NCBI GenBank assembly: GCA_044356555.1
Contig: JBIKWB010000011.1
Location: forward strand, 100,020-164,019
From: Tous-C4FEB sp044356555
Lineage (GTDB): Bacteria; Verrucomicrobiota; Verrucomicrobiia; Opitutales; Opitutaceae
Reading direction: 5' to 3'
Length of the DNA stretch: 64,000 bases
The translations under genes and the position numbers were made by a program. Below the pieces are notes generated by a model. The model made no database searches, was not told where the DNA came from, and saw only the letters and a program-made list of their open reading frames with translations. Every line of letters begins with the position of its first letter. Position 1 is the stretch's first letter. Below are positions 41,932 through 51,459 of this stretch, one piece after another.

Positions 41932-44592
41932 ATGCAGTCCCACGGCCCGAAGCGCGTCTACACCCCGCACTCCCTTGAGTTTTGGTTTGGAAAACTTGAG
42001 AACGATTGGTCGGAGCGATTTAGCTCCAGCCAATTGGAGGTTGGTCGTCAGATTTACCGGGACGGGCAGGTCCGCGAGTTGGAGTTGACGGTCCACGACG
42101 CGATCGTGCACCGGCGAGTGGACAAAAAAGACGAGTATGCGGTGATTGAGTGGTCGAGCGAAGGCTTCTCGGTGCGCTCATCCACGACGGACACAGAGTT
42201 GGCGCACGCCTTGGCGGTGGCGGGCTTGCACGAAATCGAAGAACTCGTGGCGGACGAGATCTCGCCCTTGCCGGAAGATTTGCCGGCGCCGGTTTCAGTG
42301 CCCGTGCCGCCAGCGTTTGGCGGCCGGCCCGGCGGCTCGCCGTCCGTGACAACCGGGATGATGAACCGGTCGTTTGTCGCGGGGAACGGACATCCGCCGG
42401 CGCGGCCCCACGTGGTGCCGGCGGCGCGGCTGAGTGCGACGTCGCGGCCGCTGCTGTTGGTCTTCAAAACGAAGACGGCGGGACTGACCTTTCAGGCCTT
42501 TTGGGTCGAGGCGGACAAAAAGACGCGGCACCCGGCGCTCGGTCCCGACGCCCACACCAACGGCAACGGTCTCGTCTCCTCGGGTGAGCGCGCCAAGTTG
42601 ATCGGCCTCGCGGCGTATGCGCGGAAAGCGCATTTCCATTATTGTCAGGAGAACGGCGCTTACCTGTTGGAGTCGCTCACGGAGATTCCCAACTTTCTAA
42701 AGACGACGCTCGCGGCGTGGCGCCGGATGTTTGCGTTGGAGCTCGATGACAAGTCCGCGAACTTGCTCAAGGGCACGCGCGCAATCGAGGTGGAAGCGGT
42801 GGCGGAACGGGCGGCGCGAGCCGATGGCACGACCTCGGCCGACGGACACGCGGCGCTCAATCTGCGTTGGATTTTCCGCGCCGGCGAGCGGCTCCTGACA
42901 GACGCCGAGGTGAGCGCGTTGCTGAAGCGCAAAGGCCAGCCGGTGATTCTGCCCAACGTGGGCATCGTGGCGATGCCGGCGGATCGCTGGGAGTCGTTCA
43001 ACGCGTGGCAAAAGAACGTCGCCGACACGCACGGCGCGCAGGCGGCTGAGGGCGGACCGCTGTCACCCTATTTGGTATTCTCGCTGTTTAACGACACGAA
43101 GCTGCGCCTCACGCTGTCGCCCGAAATGGAAGCGTGGCGTCGGCAGGTGTTGGCCCCGCCGGCGCAGCCGCCCGAGTTGCCCGGGCTCTTGCGGCCGTAT
43201 CAGCGGCGCGGCGTGGAATGGATGCACCACCTGTGTGACGTGGACTGCCACGGTTTATTGGCGGACGAAATGGGGTTGGGGAAAACGCTCCAAGTGCTGG
43301 CGCTGCTGACCGCCCGGCCGGCTGCTGGTATGGCGAACCTGATCGTGTGTCCCGCGAGTGTCGTGCCGGTGTGGCGGGAAGAGGCCGCGAAATTCTTCCC
43401 GGCACTCACCGTCGACGTGTTGAAGACCGGGCACGACTTTACGAATCAAGCGCCGGTGAACATCTGGATCGCGAGCTACACCCAGCTCAGAAAACACCGG
43501 GCGCTGCTGGCCGGGGTGAATTTCGGCTACGCTATCCTCGATGAGGGGCAGTTCATCAAAAACCCCGACGCGAAGATCACACAGACCTGTTTCGCCGTGC
43601 GCGCCAAACACCGGATTGTGCTCACGGGCACGCCGCTGGAAAACAGGCAGCTCGATCTTTGGAGTATCTTTCGGTTCTTGCTCCCCGGACTGCTTGGTTC
43701 GCGTTCCGCGTTTGAGTCGGCGTTGATCTCGGACCGGGAGGGCACACTGGCCCGCCTGCGCACGCAACTGGCACCGTTCATTTTGCGCCGCACGAAAAAT
43801 GAAGTCGCAAAAGAGCTGCCGCAGAAAGTGGAGATCGATCTGATTTGCCCGCTCACCGACGTGCAGCGGGCGGAATACGCCCGGATCTGTTCGGAGGGTT
43901 TGGACCGGCTCGGTGACGACATCGGGTCGGCGATGCGGGAAAAGTCGTTTGGCTTTCTCGCGTTGCTGACGCGCCTGCGGCAGGCGTGTTGCGATCCCGA
44001 CATGCTGCCGTGGATGGAGGCGCCGCTGAGCGATTCCGGAAAGATCAACCTGCTGATGGAAAAGCTCACGGAGATCGTGGGCAGCGGGCACAAGGTCGTG
44101 ATCTTCTCCCAGTTCGTGATGATGCTCGAGCGGGTGCGGACGGCGCTCGCGACCCAGTTCCCCGATCTGCCGCGCCACGAGCTGACGGGCATGACGATCG
44201 ATCGCACGAAACCGGTGCAGCAGTTCCAGACCGCGCCCGGGGCGGCGGCGATGCTGGTTTCGCTGAAGGCGGCGGGGACCGGCATCACGTTGCACGCGGC
44301 GGACTATGTTTTTCTGCTGGACCCGTGGTGGAATCCCGCCGTCGAGGCGCAGGCCGTGGACCGCGTGCATCGCATCGGGCAGACGAACACCGTCTTCGTT
44401 TACCGGATGGTGACCGCCGGCACGATCGAGGAGCGCATCCAGGCGCTCAAGGCATCGAAGCGCGACCTGTTCGACAAGCTGATCGGCGGACTCGGCGGCG
44501 ATTTCGACCTCAGTCAGCATTTCTCTTCGCTCCGGGGTCTCGTCAGTCTCACGGCGGAGATGGAGCCTGAGCCGTTGCACGCGTACGATTGA
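41932..44592 (+). CDS. SNF2-family DEAD/DEAH helicase
   Basis: 886 residues from ATG 41932 (MQSHGPKRVYTPHSLEFWFG); an upstream ATG at 41827 would add 35 residues of no family resemblance. N-terminal ~420 residues are a variable region with a SWIM-like stretch lacking its cysteines. The motor has DEMGLGKTLQ near residue 445, DEGQFIKNP (DEGQ for DEAH) near 536, LTGTPLENR, then the C-terminal lobe with VIFSQFVMMLERV, SLKAAGTGITL, DPWWNPAVEAQAVDRVHRIGQT. Such proteins translocate on duplex DNA or remodel complexes; role unknown. Confidence 0.9.
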   Translation: MQSHGPKRVYTPHSLEFWFGKLENDWSERFSSSQLEVGRQIYRDGQVRELELTVHDAIVHRRVDKKDEYAVIEWSSEGFSVRSSTTDTELAHALAVAGLHEIEELVADEISPLPEDLPAPVSVPVPPAFGGRPGGSPSVTTGMMNRSFVAGNGHPPARPHVVPAARLSATSRPLLLVFKTKTAGLTFQAFWVEADKKTRHPALGPDAHTNGNGLVSSGERAKLIGLAAYARKAHFHYCQENGAYLLESLTEIPNFLKTTLAAWRRMFALELDDKSANLLKGTRAIEVEAVAERAARADGTTSADGHAALNLRWIFRAGERLLTDAEVSALLKRKGQPVILPNVGIVAMPADRWESFNAWQKNVADTHGAQAAEGGPLSPYLVFSLFNDTKLRLTLSPEMEAWRRQVLAPPAQPPELPGLLRPYQRRGVEWMHHLCDVDCHGLLADEMGLGKTLQVLALLTARPAAGMANLIVCPASVVPVWREEAAKFFPALTVDVLKTGHDFTNQAPVNIWIASYTQLRKHRALLAGVNFGYAILDEGQFIKNPDAKITQTCFAVRAKHRIVLTGTPLENRQLDLWSIFRFLLPGLLGSRSAFESALISDREGTLARLRTQLAPFILRRTKNEVAKELPQKVEIDLICPLTDVQRAEYARICSEGLDRLGDDIGSAMREKSFGFLALLTRLRQACCDPDMLPWMEAPLSDSGKINLLMEKLTEIVGSGHKVVIFSQFVMMLERVRTALATQFPDLPRHELTGMTIDRTKPVQQFQTAPGAAAMLVSLKAAGTGITLHAADYVFLLDPWWNPAVEAQAVDRVHRIGQTNTVFVYRMVTAGTIEERIQALKASKRDLFDKLIGGLGGDFDLSQHFSSLRGLVSLTAEMEPEPLHAYD

Positions 44593-45068
44593 GCCGGCGG
44601 TCCGGACGCGCACGGTCCGAGCCACGGACCCGCTGGCTTTACCGGGGGCACTTGATTTCTCTACCCTGAAGAGTTCGCCGTAGCCAATGGCCGGTTTCTC
44701 GGGCTGTTGCTTTGCGCGATCGCAAGCCTAGGCTGGGGTGAAATTGAACCGGCCAAACTTTTGATGGCTAGCGATATTTGGCGCCGAGGGTTGCGCCGCG
44801 TCGCCCCGGAAAGGACATCGAGTGTGGCGGTGGGTGAGTTTTGAAGTTTGAAGCACGGAACTCCTGCCCTTCGTGAACGCCGAGTGAAAATTGCGCGGGT
44901 TTTTTTCCGACGACGATTTTTCTCTGGCGCTGGTCGGGCAGGGCGAGGTGCGGTCGGGATGCCTGAGCGCGCAGTAATTGTTACCGTTGTGTGACGGAAT
45001 CGTGACGTGTTGGTGACACAGAGAGTATAGCGTTGCAGCGCATTTTTCGGTCCGGCGGTAGTGTTCGT
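44593..45068. other. 476-bp regulatory intergenic region
   Basis: Between the SNF2 gene and the TonB receptor. A small hairpin (CGGTCCG...CGGACC, 44618-44640) follows the SNF2 stop but lacks a T-run. The 3' part carries the Pho-type promoter described separately. No gene is supported in between. Confidence 0.5.
44991..45031 (+). promoter_or_regulatory. Pho box (three 11-bp-spaced GTGAC units) with -10 element
   Basis: GTGAC occurs at 44991-44995, 45002-45006 and 45013-45017, an exact 11-bp period on one face of the helix. PhoB binds direct repeats of about 7 bp spaced by 4 bp, i.e. the same period, and TGAC is the complement of the GTCA core of its sites. A -10-like TATAGC lies at 45026-45031, eight bases after the last unit, as expected when PhoB replaces the -35 contact. 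The TonB receptor ATG is at 45069. Functional assignment is inferred. Confidence 0.75.
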
Positions 45069-47933
45069 ATGTTCAAATGCGCGGCGCTTCGAGCGCTCTT
45101 CTCCACGGTCCTCTTCTTATCGTTGTTTGCCGTCGCCTCGGCCCAAAGCGCCGGCGGGAAGGGCGTGCTTGTCGGCCGAGTGGTCAGCACGGCGAATGGA
45201 CTGCCGGTCATCGGCGTGACGCTCACGATTGCCGGCCAATCTGGGGAAACAAATTTGAATGGCGTGTATCGTATCGAGGATATTCCGGTCGGCGAACACA
45301 GTCTCACGGTGGACAAGGCCGGGTTTCAGCGTCAGTCGGTGACGGGCGTCGCGGTGTCTACAGTCGAGATCGCGAAGTTGGATTTGGCGGTTGCGCCCGT
45401 GACGGCCGAGGCGCCGATCACGATGGCTGCGTTTGGCGTCGCGGCGGAAGTGGTGCGCAGTTCGGGCGTAGGTCTATTGTCGGAGCGGCAACGGGCGATC
45501 GCGGTCAGCGATTCGATCGGGAGTGACCAGATGAGCCGGCTCGGTTTCAACGACGCCGCGCAAGCGATGAAGGCCGTAACCGGGGCCTCGGTTGTCGACG
45601 GAAAATACGTTTACATCCGCGGGCTCGGTGAGCGTTACAGCTCGACCTCGCTTAATGGCGCCGAGGTGCCCAGCGCCGATCCAGACCGTCGCGCGGTGCA
45701 GATGGATCTCTTTCCCGCGGAGCTGATCGACGCGATCGTGACCTCAAAGACATTTACGCCGGACCGCCCCGGTAATTTCTCCGGCGGCAATGTCGACATC
45801 CGCACGAAGACCATGCCCGATGCCCGCACGCTCGCGGTATCGTTCGGCACTTCCTTCAATTCGCAGACGACCGGCAAATCGTTCCTCACCTACGCAGGAG
45901 GCACGGACTGGCTTGGGCGCGACGACGGTTCGCGCCAGATTCCGGGCGAGTTGCAGGCTAAGACCATTCCGGCCCGCAGCACGGCGACCGACTCGGAAAT
46001 CGGCCGGCTATCGCGGCTGTTTTCGCCGGTCATGGCTCCGACGAAGACCGAGGCTCCTTGGAACCGCAAAGCCGCTGTGACCTACGGAGACCGCTTCGAA
46101 GTGGGCGGACAAAAGATCGGCGTGATCGCGGCGCTGACTTATAGCCGTGATTTCACGAGCTACAGCGGCGGTCGCATTGGCCGTAACGAGCGCCAAGGCA
46201 CCACCAGTCCGCAGCTTTCCACGACAGTGTCTTTGGACGATGCCCGGAGCGCGGAAGAAATCGCAGCCGGTGCAACCGGAAAAATTTCCTGGCAACCGAG
46301 CAAGGCGCACGAGATTTCCCTGAACGGCCTGTTCAATTCCACGAGTGAAGACGTGGCCCGGCTCCAAAGTGGGCTCTACATCGCCGGCGGCGGGCTCGAC
46401 AACGACCAGACCTATACCACCCGCACGCTTAAATTCACCGAGCGTTCGCTACGCTCGGGCCAGCTCACCGGTCGCCATGTGTTTCCGGCGTGGCGCGATT
46501 TCAAGATCGAGTGGTCCGCCGCTTCCGGCACCAACACCCAAGACGAACCCGACACCCGTTTCTTCAACAACTCCAGTCGGGTGCTCGGCGGGCAGACGTT
46601 TTTCGAATGGGAGTCGTCGGGCCTCGTAAACCCGGCGCGTTATTACCGCGAACTTGAGGAAAGCCGGAAAGATTTCACCGCCGATTTCACCCTGCCATTC
46701 GTCACCGCCAACGGGAACGAGTATAAGTTCAAAAGCGGTTTCGCGATCGCCCAAGTCGAGCGCGAGTTTCGCGAGCGGCAATATCTCTATCGGGCGCTCG
46801 GTCGTCGCTTCGACGGCAATGACCAGACCTTTTTTCTGCCACAATTCGTGGGTAACGTCACCCCGGCCACCGGCCGGTTCACCAACGACACCCTTTACCT
46901 CCAAGACACCTCCGCGCCGCGCAACAACTATGACGCGACGATGGATGTCGACGGTTACTACCTGATGGCTGAGGTGCCGCTCACCAATCGACTCCGCGCC
47001 ATCGGCGGCGCCCGGATCGAGACGACGGACATGCTGGTGACGAGCCAAGACCCGACGCGGCGCAAGGGCGTCCTCGACCTGCGGGACACGCTGCCTTCGC
47101 TCAATCTCGTCTACGAACTCCGCCCCAAGATGAATCTGCGCGCCGCCTTCGGCCGCACGTTGGCGCGCCCAAATTTCCGCGAACTCGCGCCCTACGAGAC
47201 ATTCGAGTTCGTCGGTGACTTCGTTTTCATCGGCAACCCCGATCTCAAGCGCACGCTCATCGACAACTATGATTTGCGCTGGGAGTGGTTCACCGGACCG
47301 GGGCGCATCGTCGCCGTCAGCGCCTTCCTGAAGGACATGAAGAACCCGATCGAAAAAGCGATCTTCGCGCCGACGGGTGTCATCATCAACCAAGGCGAAC
47401 TTCAATTTCAGAATCCCGAAAAGGGCCGCGTCTACGGCGCGGAGTTCGAGCTGCGTCAGAAGCTCGGTGGGCTTTGGGCTCAGCTGGAGAATTTTACCTT
47501 TGGGCTGAATCTTACGATGGTCGAATCGTCGGTAGCGGTTTCGCCCGGCGAACTTCGTGTTGCCCGGCTTTTCGACCCCAGCGCGCCGGACACCCGACCG
47601 CTCGCCGGTCAGTCGAATCACTTGGTAAACGGCGACCTTAGCTACTCCAATCCGCGCACGCGCACCTCGGCGAGTCTCTACTATAATCTCTTTGGCGAGC
47701 GCCTCGCGCTGGTGAGCCCGCCGGGCACACCCGACATTTACGAGCAGCCTGCGGCGCAGCTCGACTTCATTCTTTCGCAGAAGTTCGGAGACCGGTGGAA
47801 GGTTGGTTTCGCTGCTAAAAATCTGCTGAACCCGGCGGAGAAAGCCACCCAGACCTTCCGCGGTATCGAGTACGTCCGCTATGAGCGCGAACGCGGCCGT
47901 GGTTTCTCGCTCAGTCTGGGGTACGGCTTCTGA
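45069..47933 (+). CDS. TonB-dependent outer-membrane receptor with carboxypeptidase-like regulatory domain
   Basis: 954 residues from ATG 45069, giving a signal peptide (LFSTVLFLSLFAVASAQS). Residues ~35-115 form a CarboxypepD-regulatory-like domain (GRVVSTANGLPVIGVTLTI...), then a plug domain (AAQAMKAVTGASVVDGKYVYIRGLGERY) and a long beta-barrel ending in aromatic Phe (LSLGYGF). Imports a ligand too large or rare for porins, driven by TonB-ExbBD. The upstream Pho-type repeats and the downstream exported beta-helix gene (64-bp gap) suggest uptake of a phosphorus compound. Ligand unknown. Confidence 0.88.
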   Translation: MFKCAALRALFSTVLFLSLFAVASAQSAGGKGVLVGRVVSTANGLPVIGVTLTIAGQSGETNLNGVYRIEDIPVGEHSLTVDKAGFQRQSVTGVAVSTVEIAKLDLAVAPVTAEAPITMAAFGVAAEVVRSSGVGLLSERQRAIAVSDSIGSDQMSRLGFNDAAQAMKAVTGASVVDGKYVYIRGLGERYSSTSLNGAEVPSADPDRRAVQMDLFPAELIDAIVTSKTFTPDRPGNFSGGNVDIRTKTMPDARTLAVSFGTSFNSQTTGKSFLTYAGGTDWLGRDDGSRQIPGELQAKTIPARSTATDSEIGRLSRLFSPVMAPTKTEAPWNRKAAVTYGDRFEVGGQKIGVIAALTYSRDFTSYSGGRIGRNERQGTTSPQLSTTVSLDDARSAEEIAAGATGKISWQPSKAHEISLNGLFNSTSEDVARLQSGLYIAGGGLDNDQTYTTRTLKFTERSLRSGQLTGRHVFPAWRDFKIEWSAASGTNTQDEPDTRFFNNSSRVLGGQTFFEWESSGLVNPARYYRELEESRKDFTADFTLPFVTANGNEYKFKSGFAIAQVEREFRERQYLYRALGRRFDGNDQTFFLPQFVGNVTPATGRFTNDTLYLQDTSAPRNNYDATMDVDGYYLMAEVPLTNRLRAIGGARIETTDMLVTSQDPTRRKGVLDLRDTLPSLNLVYELRPKMNLRAAFGRTLARPNFRELAPYETFEFVGDFVFIGNPDLKRTLIDNYDLRWEWFTGPGRIVAVSAFLKDMKNPIEKAIFAPTGVIINQGELQFQNPEKGRVYGAEFELRQKLGGLWAQLENFTFGLNLTMVESSVAVSPGELRVARLFDPSAPDTRPLAGQSNHLVNGDLSYSNPRTRTSASLYYNLFGERLALVSPPGTPDIYEQPAAQLDFILSQKFGDRWKVGFAAKNLLNPAEKATQTFRGIEYVRYERERGRGFSLSLGYGF

Positions 47934-47997
47934 GCCTGCCCAAATTTCCCGTCACTTTAGTCAGTTCAACCCGTATCGAAGAACAAAAATCCATCGC

Positions 47998-49797
47998 ATG
48001 AAACGCTCCTTGCTCAGTTCCATCCTCGCGTTGCTCGCCGCTCCGGCCGCGCTGCTCGCTCAGAATACCGTGGTCGTGACCGCCAATGTCACGGCTAACA
48101 CCACGTGGACCCGTACCAACACCTACCTGCTCGACACTAAAATCTACGTGACCAACGGCGCCACGCTCACCATCGAGCCAGGCACCGTGATCAAGGGCCG
48201 GCCGAAGGCCAACCCGGTGGATGCGACCGCGCTCGTGATTGCCCGCGGTGCAAAAATCAATGCCCAAGGTACGGCAACGAATCCGATCATTTTCACCGCC
48301 GAGTCCGATTTGCTCAACGGCAACCTCACCCAATCTGAACGCGGTCTTTGGGGCGGTGTCGTAATCCTCGGTCGTTCGCGGCTCAACACCGCCAGCGGTC
48401 AAGGCAACGTCGAAGGCATCCCGACGACCGAGCCGCTCGGCACCTACGGCGGCACGGATGATGACGACAACTCCGGCGTGTTCCGCTACGTGCAAATCCG
48501 CCACAGCGGCGCGATCGTGGCGGCGAATGTCGAGCTCAACGGCCTCACCATGGGTGGCGTCGGCCGCGGCACGACCATCGAGTACGTCGACGTCTATGCC
48601 GGCAACGATGACGGCTACGAGTGGTTCGGCGGCACGGTGAACACGAAGTATCTGATCAGCTCCTACAACGACGACGACAACTTCGACTGGGACGAAGGCT
48701 TCCGCGGTAAGGGTCAGTTTTGGTTCGCCGTCGGCGCGTCCGACAAGGGCAACCAAGCCATGGAAATGGACGGCGGCACCTCTCCCGAAGACGGCCAGCC
48801 CTACGCCCTTCCAGAGCTCTACAACATCACCCTGATCGGCTCCGGCGCTACCTCAACCAACACCGCGAGCAACGGCCTCATCTTCCGCGACAATACGGGC
48901 GGTAAGGTCTATAACATGATTCTCCACGATTACCGCAATTATGCGGTCCGCATTGAGACCGAAAGCGCTCAATCTCAGGACAGCGCCAAGCGTCTCGCCG
49001 CCGGTGATCTCGTACTCGCAAACAGCATCTTCGGCTCCTTCGGCGCCGGCACGACCAACACCCAAATGTTCACCGCGCCAAACGCCACCTCCGGCGGCGC
49101 CGCGCCAGCGACGAACTACACTGTCGAGCACCTCACGGCGGCCGCGCAGGCCAATCGGATCAACACCGATCCGTTGCTGACCGGCATCAGCCGCACGCGC
49201 AATAAGGGGCTCGACCCACGTCCCGCAGCCGGCAGCCCTGCTCTCAGCGGAGCGCGCACGCCCCCGGCGGACGGTTTCTTCAACGTCACGAATTACATCG
49301 GCGCTTTCTCGACCAGCAACTGGGCCAAGGGCTGGAGCGCGATCTCTTCCCTCGGCTACCTGACCGATGCCGATGCCGCAACTCCCGATCAGCCCGTGGT
49401 GAGCGGATCGACGACCAAGCTCTTCGCCCTCTCCAACCGCCTCACGCTGGCGGCAAACGGGACCTTCTTCGGCGGTTTTGTGCTCGACGGCACCCAGACC
49501 AAGACCGTGCTGATCCGCGCCGTCGGTCCTGGCTTGGCCGGTGTAGGCATCCCGACCGGTTTCTTGGCTGATCCGGTATTGAGTCTCCGCCAAGGCGGGA
49601 ACGAAATCGCGTCCAACGACGATTGGAGCGGTCAGCAAATCGTGGATCTGACCCGTACCGCCGGGTCCTTTCCTCTAACGGCTGGCAGCCGCGACGCCGT
49701 GCTCGTTCGTACGCTTGCTCCCGGCGCCTACACGACCATCGTTACAGGCAAAGGTGGCGCGGGCGAAGTGATCTTCGAGGTCTACGAGATCAAGTAA
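47998..49797 (+). CDS. Exported right-handed beta-helix-like protein with Verrucomicrobiota-type C-terminal domain
   Basis: 599 residues from ATG 47998 with signal peptide (MKRSLLSSILALLAAPAALLAQ). Residues ~35-430 have repeated strand-turn patterns (TLTIEPGTVIKG, GLWGGVVILGRS, HSGAIVAANVELNGLTM), acidic DDDDN and DDGYEW loops that could bind cations, and resemble proteins encoded next to TonB receptors in several phyla. The C-terminal ~120 residues (FFGGFVLDGTQTKTVLIRAVGPGLAG...) look like a module recurrent in Opitutaceae secreted proteins. Probably a surface partner of the receptor. Stop is followed by a terminator. Confidence 0.75.
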   Translation: MKRSLLSSILALLAAPAALLAQNTVVVTANVTANTTWTRTNTYLLDTKIYVTNGATLTIEPGTVIKGRPKANPVDATALVIARGAKINAQGTATNPIIFTAESDLLNGNLTQSERGLWGGVVILGRSRLNTASGQGNVEGIPTTEPLGTYGGTDDDDNSGVFRYVQIRHSGAIVAANVELNGLTMGGVGRGTTIEYVDVYAGNDDGYEWFGGTVNTKYLISSYNDDDNFDWDEGFRGKGQFWFAVGASDKGNQAMEMDGGTSPEDGQPYALPELYNITLIGSGATSTNTASNGLIFRDNTGGKVYNMILHDYRNYAVRIETESAQSQDSAKRLAAGDLVLANSIFGSFGAGTTNTQMFTAPNATSGGAAPATNYTVEHLTAAAQANRINTDPLLTGISRTRNKGLDPRPAAGSPALSGARTPPADGFFNVTNYIGAFSTSNWAKGWSAISSLGYLTDADAATPDQPVVSGSTTKLFALSNRLTLAANGTFFGGFVLDGTQTKTVLIRAVGPGLAGVGIPTGFLADPVLSLRQGGNEIASNDDWSGQQIVDLTRTAGSFPLTAGSRDAVLVRTLAPGAYTTIVTGKGGAGEVIFEVYEIK

Positions 49798-49841
49798 TTT
49801 GCTCGGTTCGTTCCGCGGAAGTCTGACTTCCGTGGTCACCA

Positions 49842-49873
49842 GAAGCGGTGCCCTAACCGGCACCGCTTTTTTG
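49842..49873 (+). terminator. Rho-independent terminator
   Basis: AAGCGGTGCC (49843-49852) pairs with GGCACCGCTT, loop CTAACC region, then a T-run to 49872. A second hairpin (CCGCGGAAGTC/ACTTCCGTGG) lies just upstream at 49813-49835. Ends the TonB receptor/beta-helix transcript. Confidence 0.9.
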
Positions 49874-50229
49874 CGTCTTATTGGTTGGGCTCTGGTTTCG
49901 CATCCCGATGCGAAGTTCTGATAACTAAGTTCCTTGATAAACAGGCTGTCAGTCGAGAATCGCACCTCCCGCTCTCCCAATGGCAGACGTCTGCAAATTA
50001 TCGGACATTAGTAAGAGGCTTTGCCGGCTGTAGGACGAAAAGCGGAGCCGCCGAGGTCTGCGGCGGCTTGGAGGCTTCTGGGGTAGGAGCCCGCTCGCGG
50101 GCGATATGAAGGGGTGGGTGAGCGTCGACGCCTCAAAATCGCCCGCAAGCGGGCTCCTACGCGCGAGGCGACCCGGAGCAAGCGGTAGCTTCGCCCGCGG
50201 TGACGAGCATCCGTGCTCGCCCGGTGGCC
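49874..50229. other. Intergenic region with REP-type palindromes only
   Basis: 356 bp between the terminator and the convergent helical-repeat gene. Apart from the REPIN-like element at 50083-50160 no coding or RNA signal was recognised; short frames are Arg-rich and unlike any family. Confidence 0.5.
50083..50160. repeat. REPIN-like element: two inverted REP palindromes
   Basis: Left unit GTAGGAGCCCGCTCGCGGGC (50083-50102) and right unit GCCCGCAAGCGGGCTCCTAC (50141-50160) are reverse complements except for one base, with ~38 bp between. Each unit is itself a palindrome (GCCCGC...GCGGGC). GTAGGAGC-type REPs are known from Pseudomonas and Xanthomonas and are spread by RAYT transposases; no RAYT gene is in the window. 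Confidence 0.85.
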
Positions 50230-51333
50230 TTACGGCTTCAGTTCCGCCACGGCCTCATCGCCAAACAACTCCGCCCACACCAAAAGTGCCCGCACCTGAC
50301 GCGCCCGCTTGGCCTCGGCGTCGCTCTCGCCCGCGTCGTCATTCAACACCGCTCGGATCAAGGCGCGGGCGGCGTTAAGGTTCCCCGCCGTATGTTGAAC
50401 GCGGGCGAGCGTGAGCGACTCCGGCGCGCGCTCCGTTGACGGAATTGAGGAGAGTGCTTTCTCGGCGTCCTGAATCAAAGACCGGGCGCGTTCGGGCTCA
50501 CCGCCTGCGAGCCAAACCTTCGCCACCGCGCTCATCTCCGTTACGCGCCAGGCTCCGGCAATGCCCCGGGCGAGCGTCTCGGCCCGGGCAAGGAGCTCGC
50601 GGCCGGCGTCGGTTTGACCACATCCGAGTTGGGCTGCCGCGACATCGCGCAGGGCCTCGCCGTCGCTCCAGCCGGGTTTTTTAGGCAAGAGCGCCGCGGC
50701 TTGGGTGAGTAACGCCCCGGCCTCCGCCCGGTCGCCACGTTGGTAAAGCGCGAGGGCAATGGCGGAGAGCGCGCCCGCTTTTTGGCGGTAAGTGCCGTAG
50801 CGGCGATTCTCCTCGATCGCATCGGCCAGCCCTTGGGCAAGCGCCACTTCGTCCCGGCGGGACAGCTCGCGCACGACATCCATCAGGGCAAACGCGCGGT
50901 CCTCGGTATCGGGCACTTCACGGGCGGTCTTTGCGGCGGATTCAAGCAGGCCGAGTTTGGCCTGAGTCACGGCGAGCAACCGACTGACGCGGCTCTTGTG
51001 CCAGTCGAGGGTCAGATCTTTGTCCCTCTGGGCAATACCCACCAAAAGCTGGGCGCGGTCCGCTTGTTCAACCGGCAAGGCAGACGCGAGTTCGAGCAGC
51101 ACCGAAGCGTGGAGAAAAGGCGGAAGCGAATCGGCCAAGCCTTGAGCGTCCGCCGACTTTCCGAGGCGAATCGCAACGCGGGCGACCTCGGCGGTTAGTT
51201 GATCCCGCTCCGGCGAAGCCTGCAACTGGGCGGCGGTATTCCGGGCCACTGAAAACGGAGCGGATGAGGATTCGGCTGCAGGAGCCATTACGGCAGTAAG
51301 CAAGGCACTGGCGAGAAGGAGTCGGGTGAACAT
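50230..51333 (-). CDS. Exported alpha-helical repeat (TPR-like) protein
   Basis: 367 residues from ATG 51333 (MFTRLLLASALLTAVMAPAAE, signal peptide); the longer frame upstream crosses the divergent promoter region and is unlikely. The rest is a series of ~34-residue helix pairs with Ala/Leu periodicity (EQADRAQLLVGIAQRD, AKTAREVPDTEDRAFALMDVV, RAEAGALLTQAAALLPKKPG, RARSLIQDAEKAL), consistent with a TPR-like scaffold. Divergent from the porin gene, and shares the intergenic Pho-type repeats, so it may respond to phosphate too. No enzymatic motif seen. Confidence 0.75.
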   Translation of the reverse strand: MFTRLLLASALLTAVMAPAAESSSAPFSVARNTAAQLQASPERDQLTAEVARVAIRLGKSADAQGLADSLPPFLHASVLLELASALPVEQADRAQLLVGIAQRDKDLTLDWHKSRVSRLLAVTQAKLGLLESAAKTAREVPDTEDRAFALMDVVRELSRRDEVALAQGLADAIEENRRYGTYRQKAGALSAIALALYQRGDRAEAGALLTQAAALLPKKPGWSDGEALRDVAAAQLGCGQTDAGRELLARAETLARGIAGAWRVTEMSAVAKVWLAGGEPERARSLIQDAEKALSSIPSTERAPESLTLARVQHTAGNLNAARALIRAVLNDDAGESDAEAKRARQVRALLVWAELFGDEAVAELKP

Positions 51334-51459
51334 AAAAAGGGTGGGTGTTATTCGTCGTTTTCGAGACTTCTGGGCCGTCGCCCGCATCGTTCTCGATGAT
51401 GTAACAGCATAGTTGGACGCCGAGTCAGTTTTCAGGTGGTTTTCGATTCGTTTCCTGTT

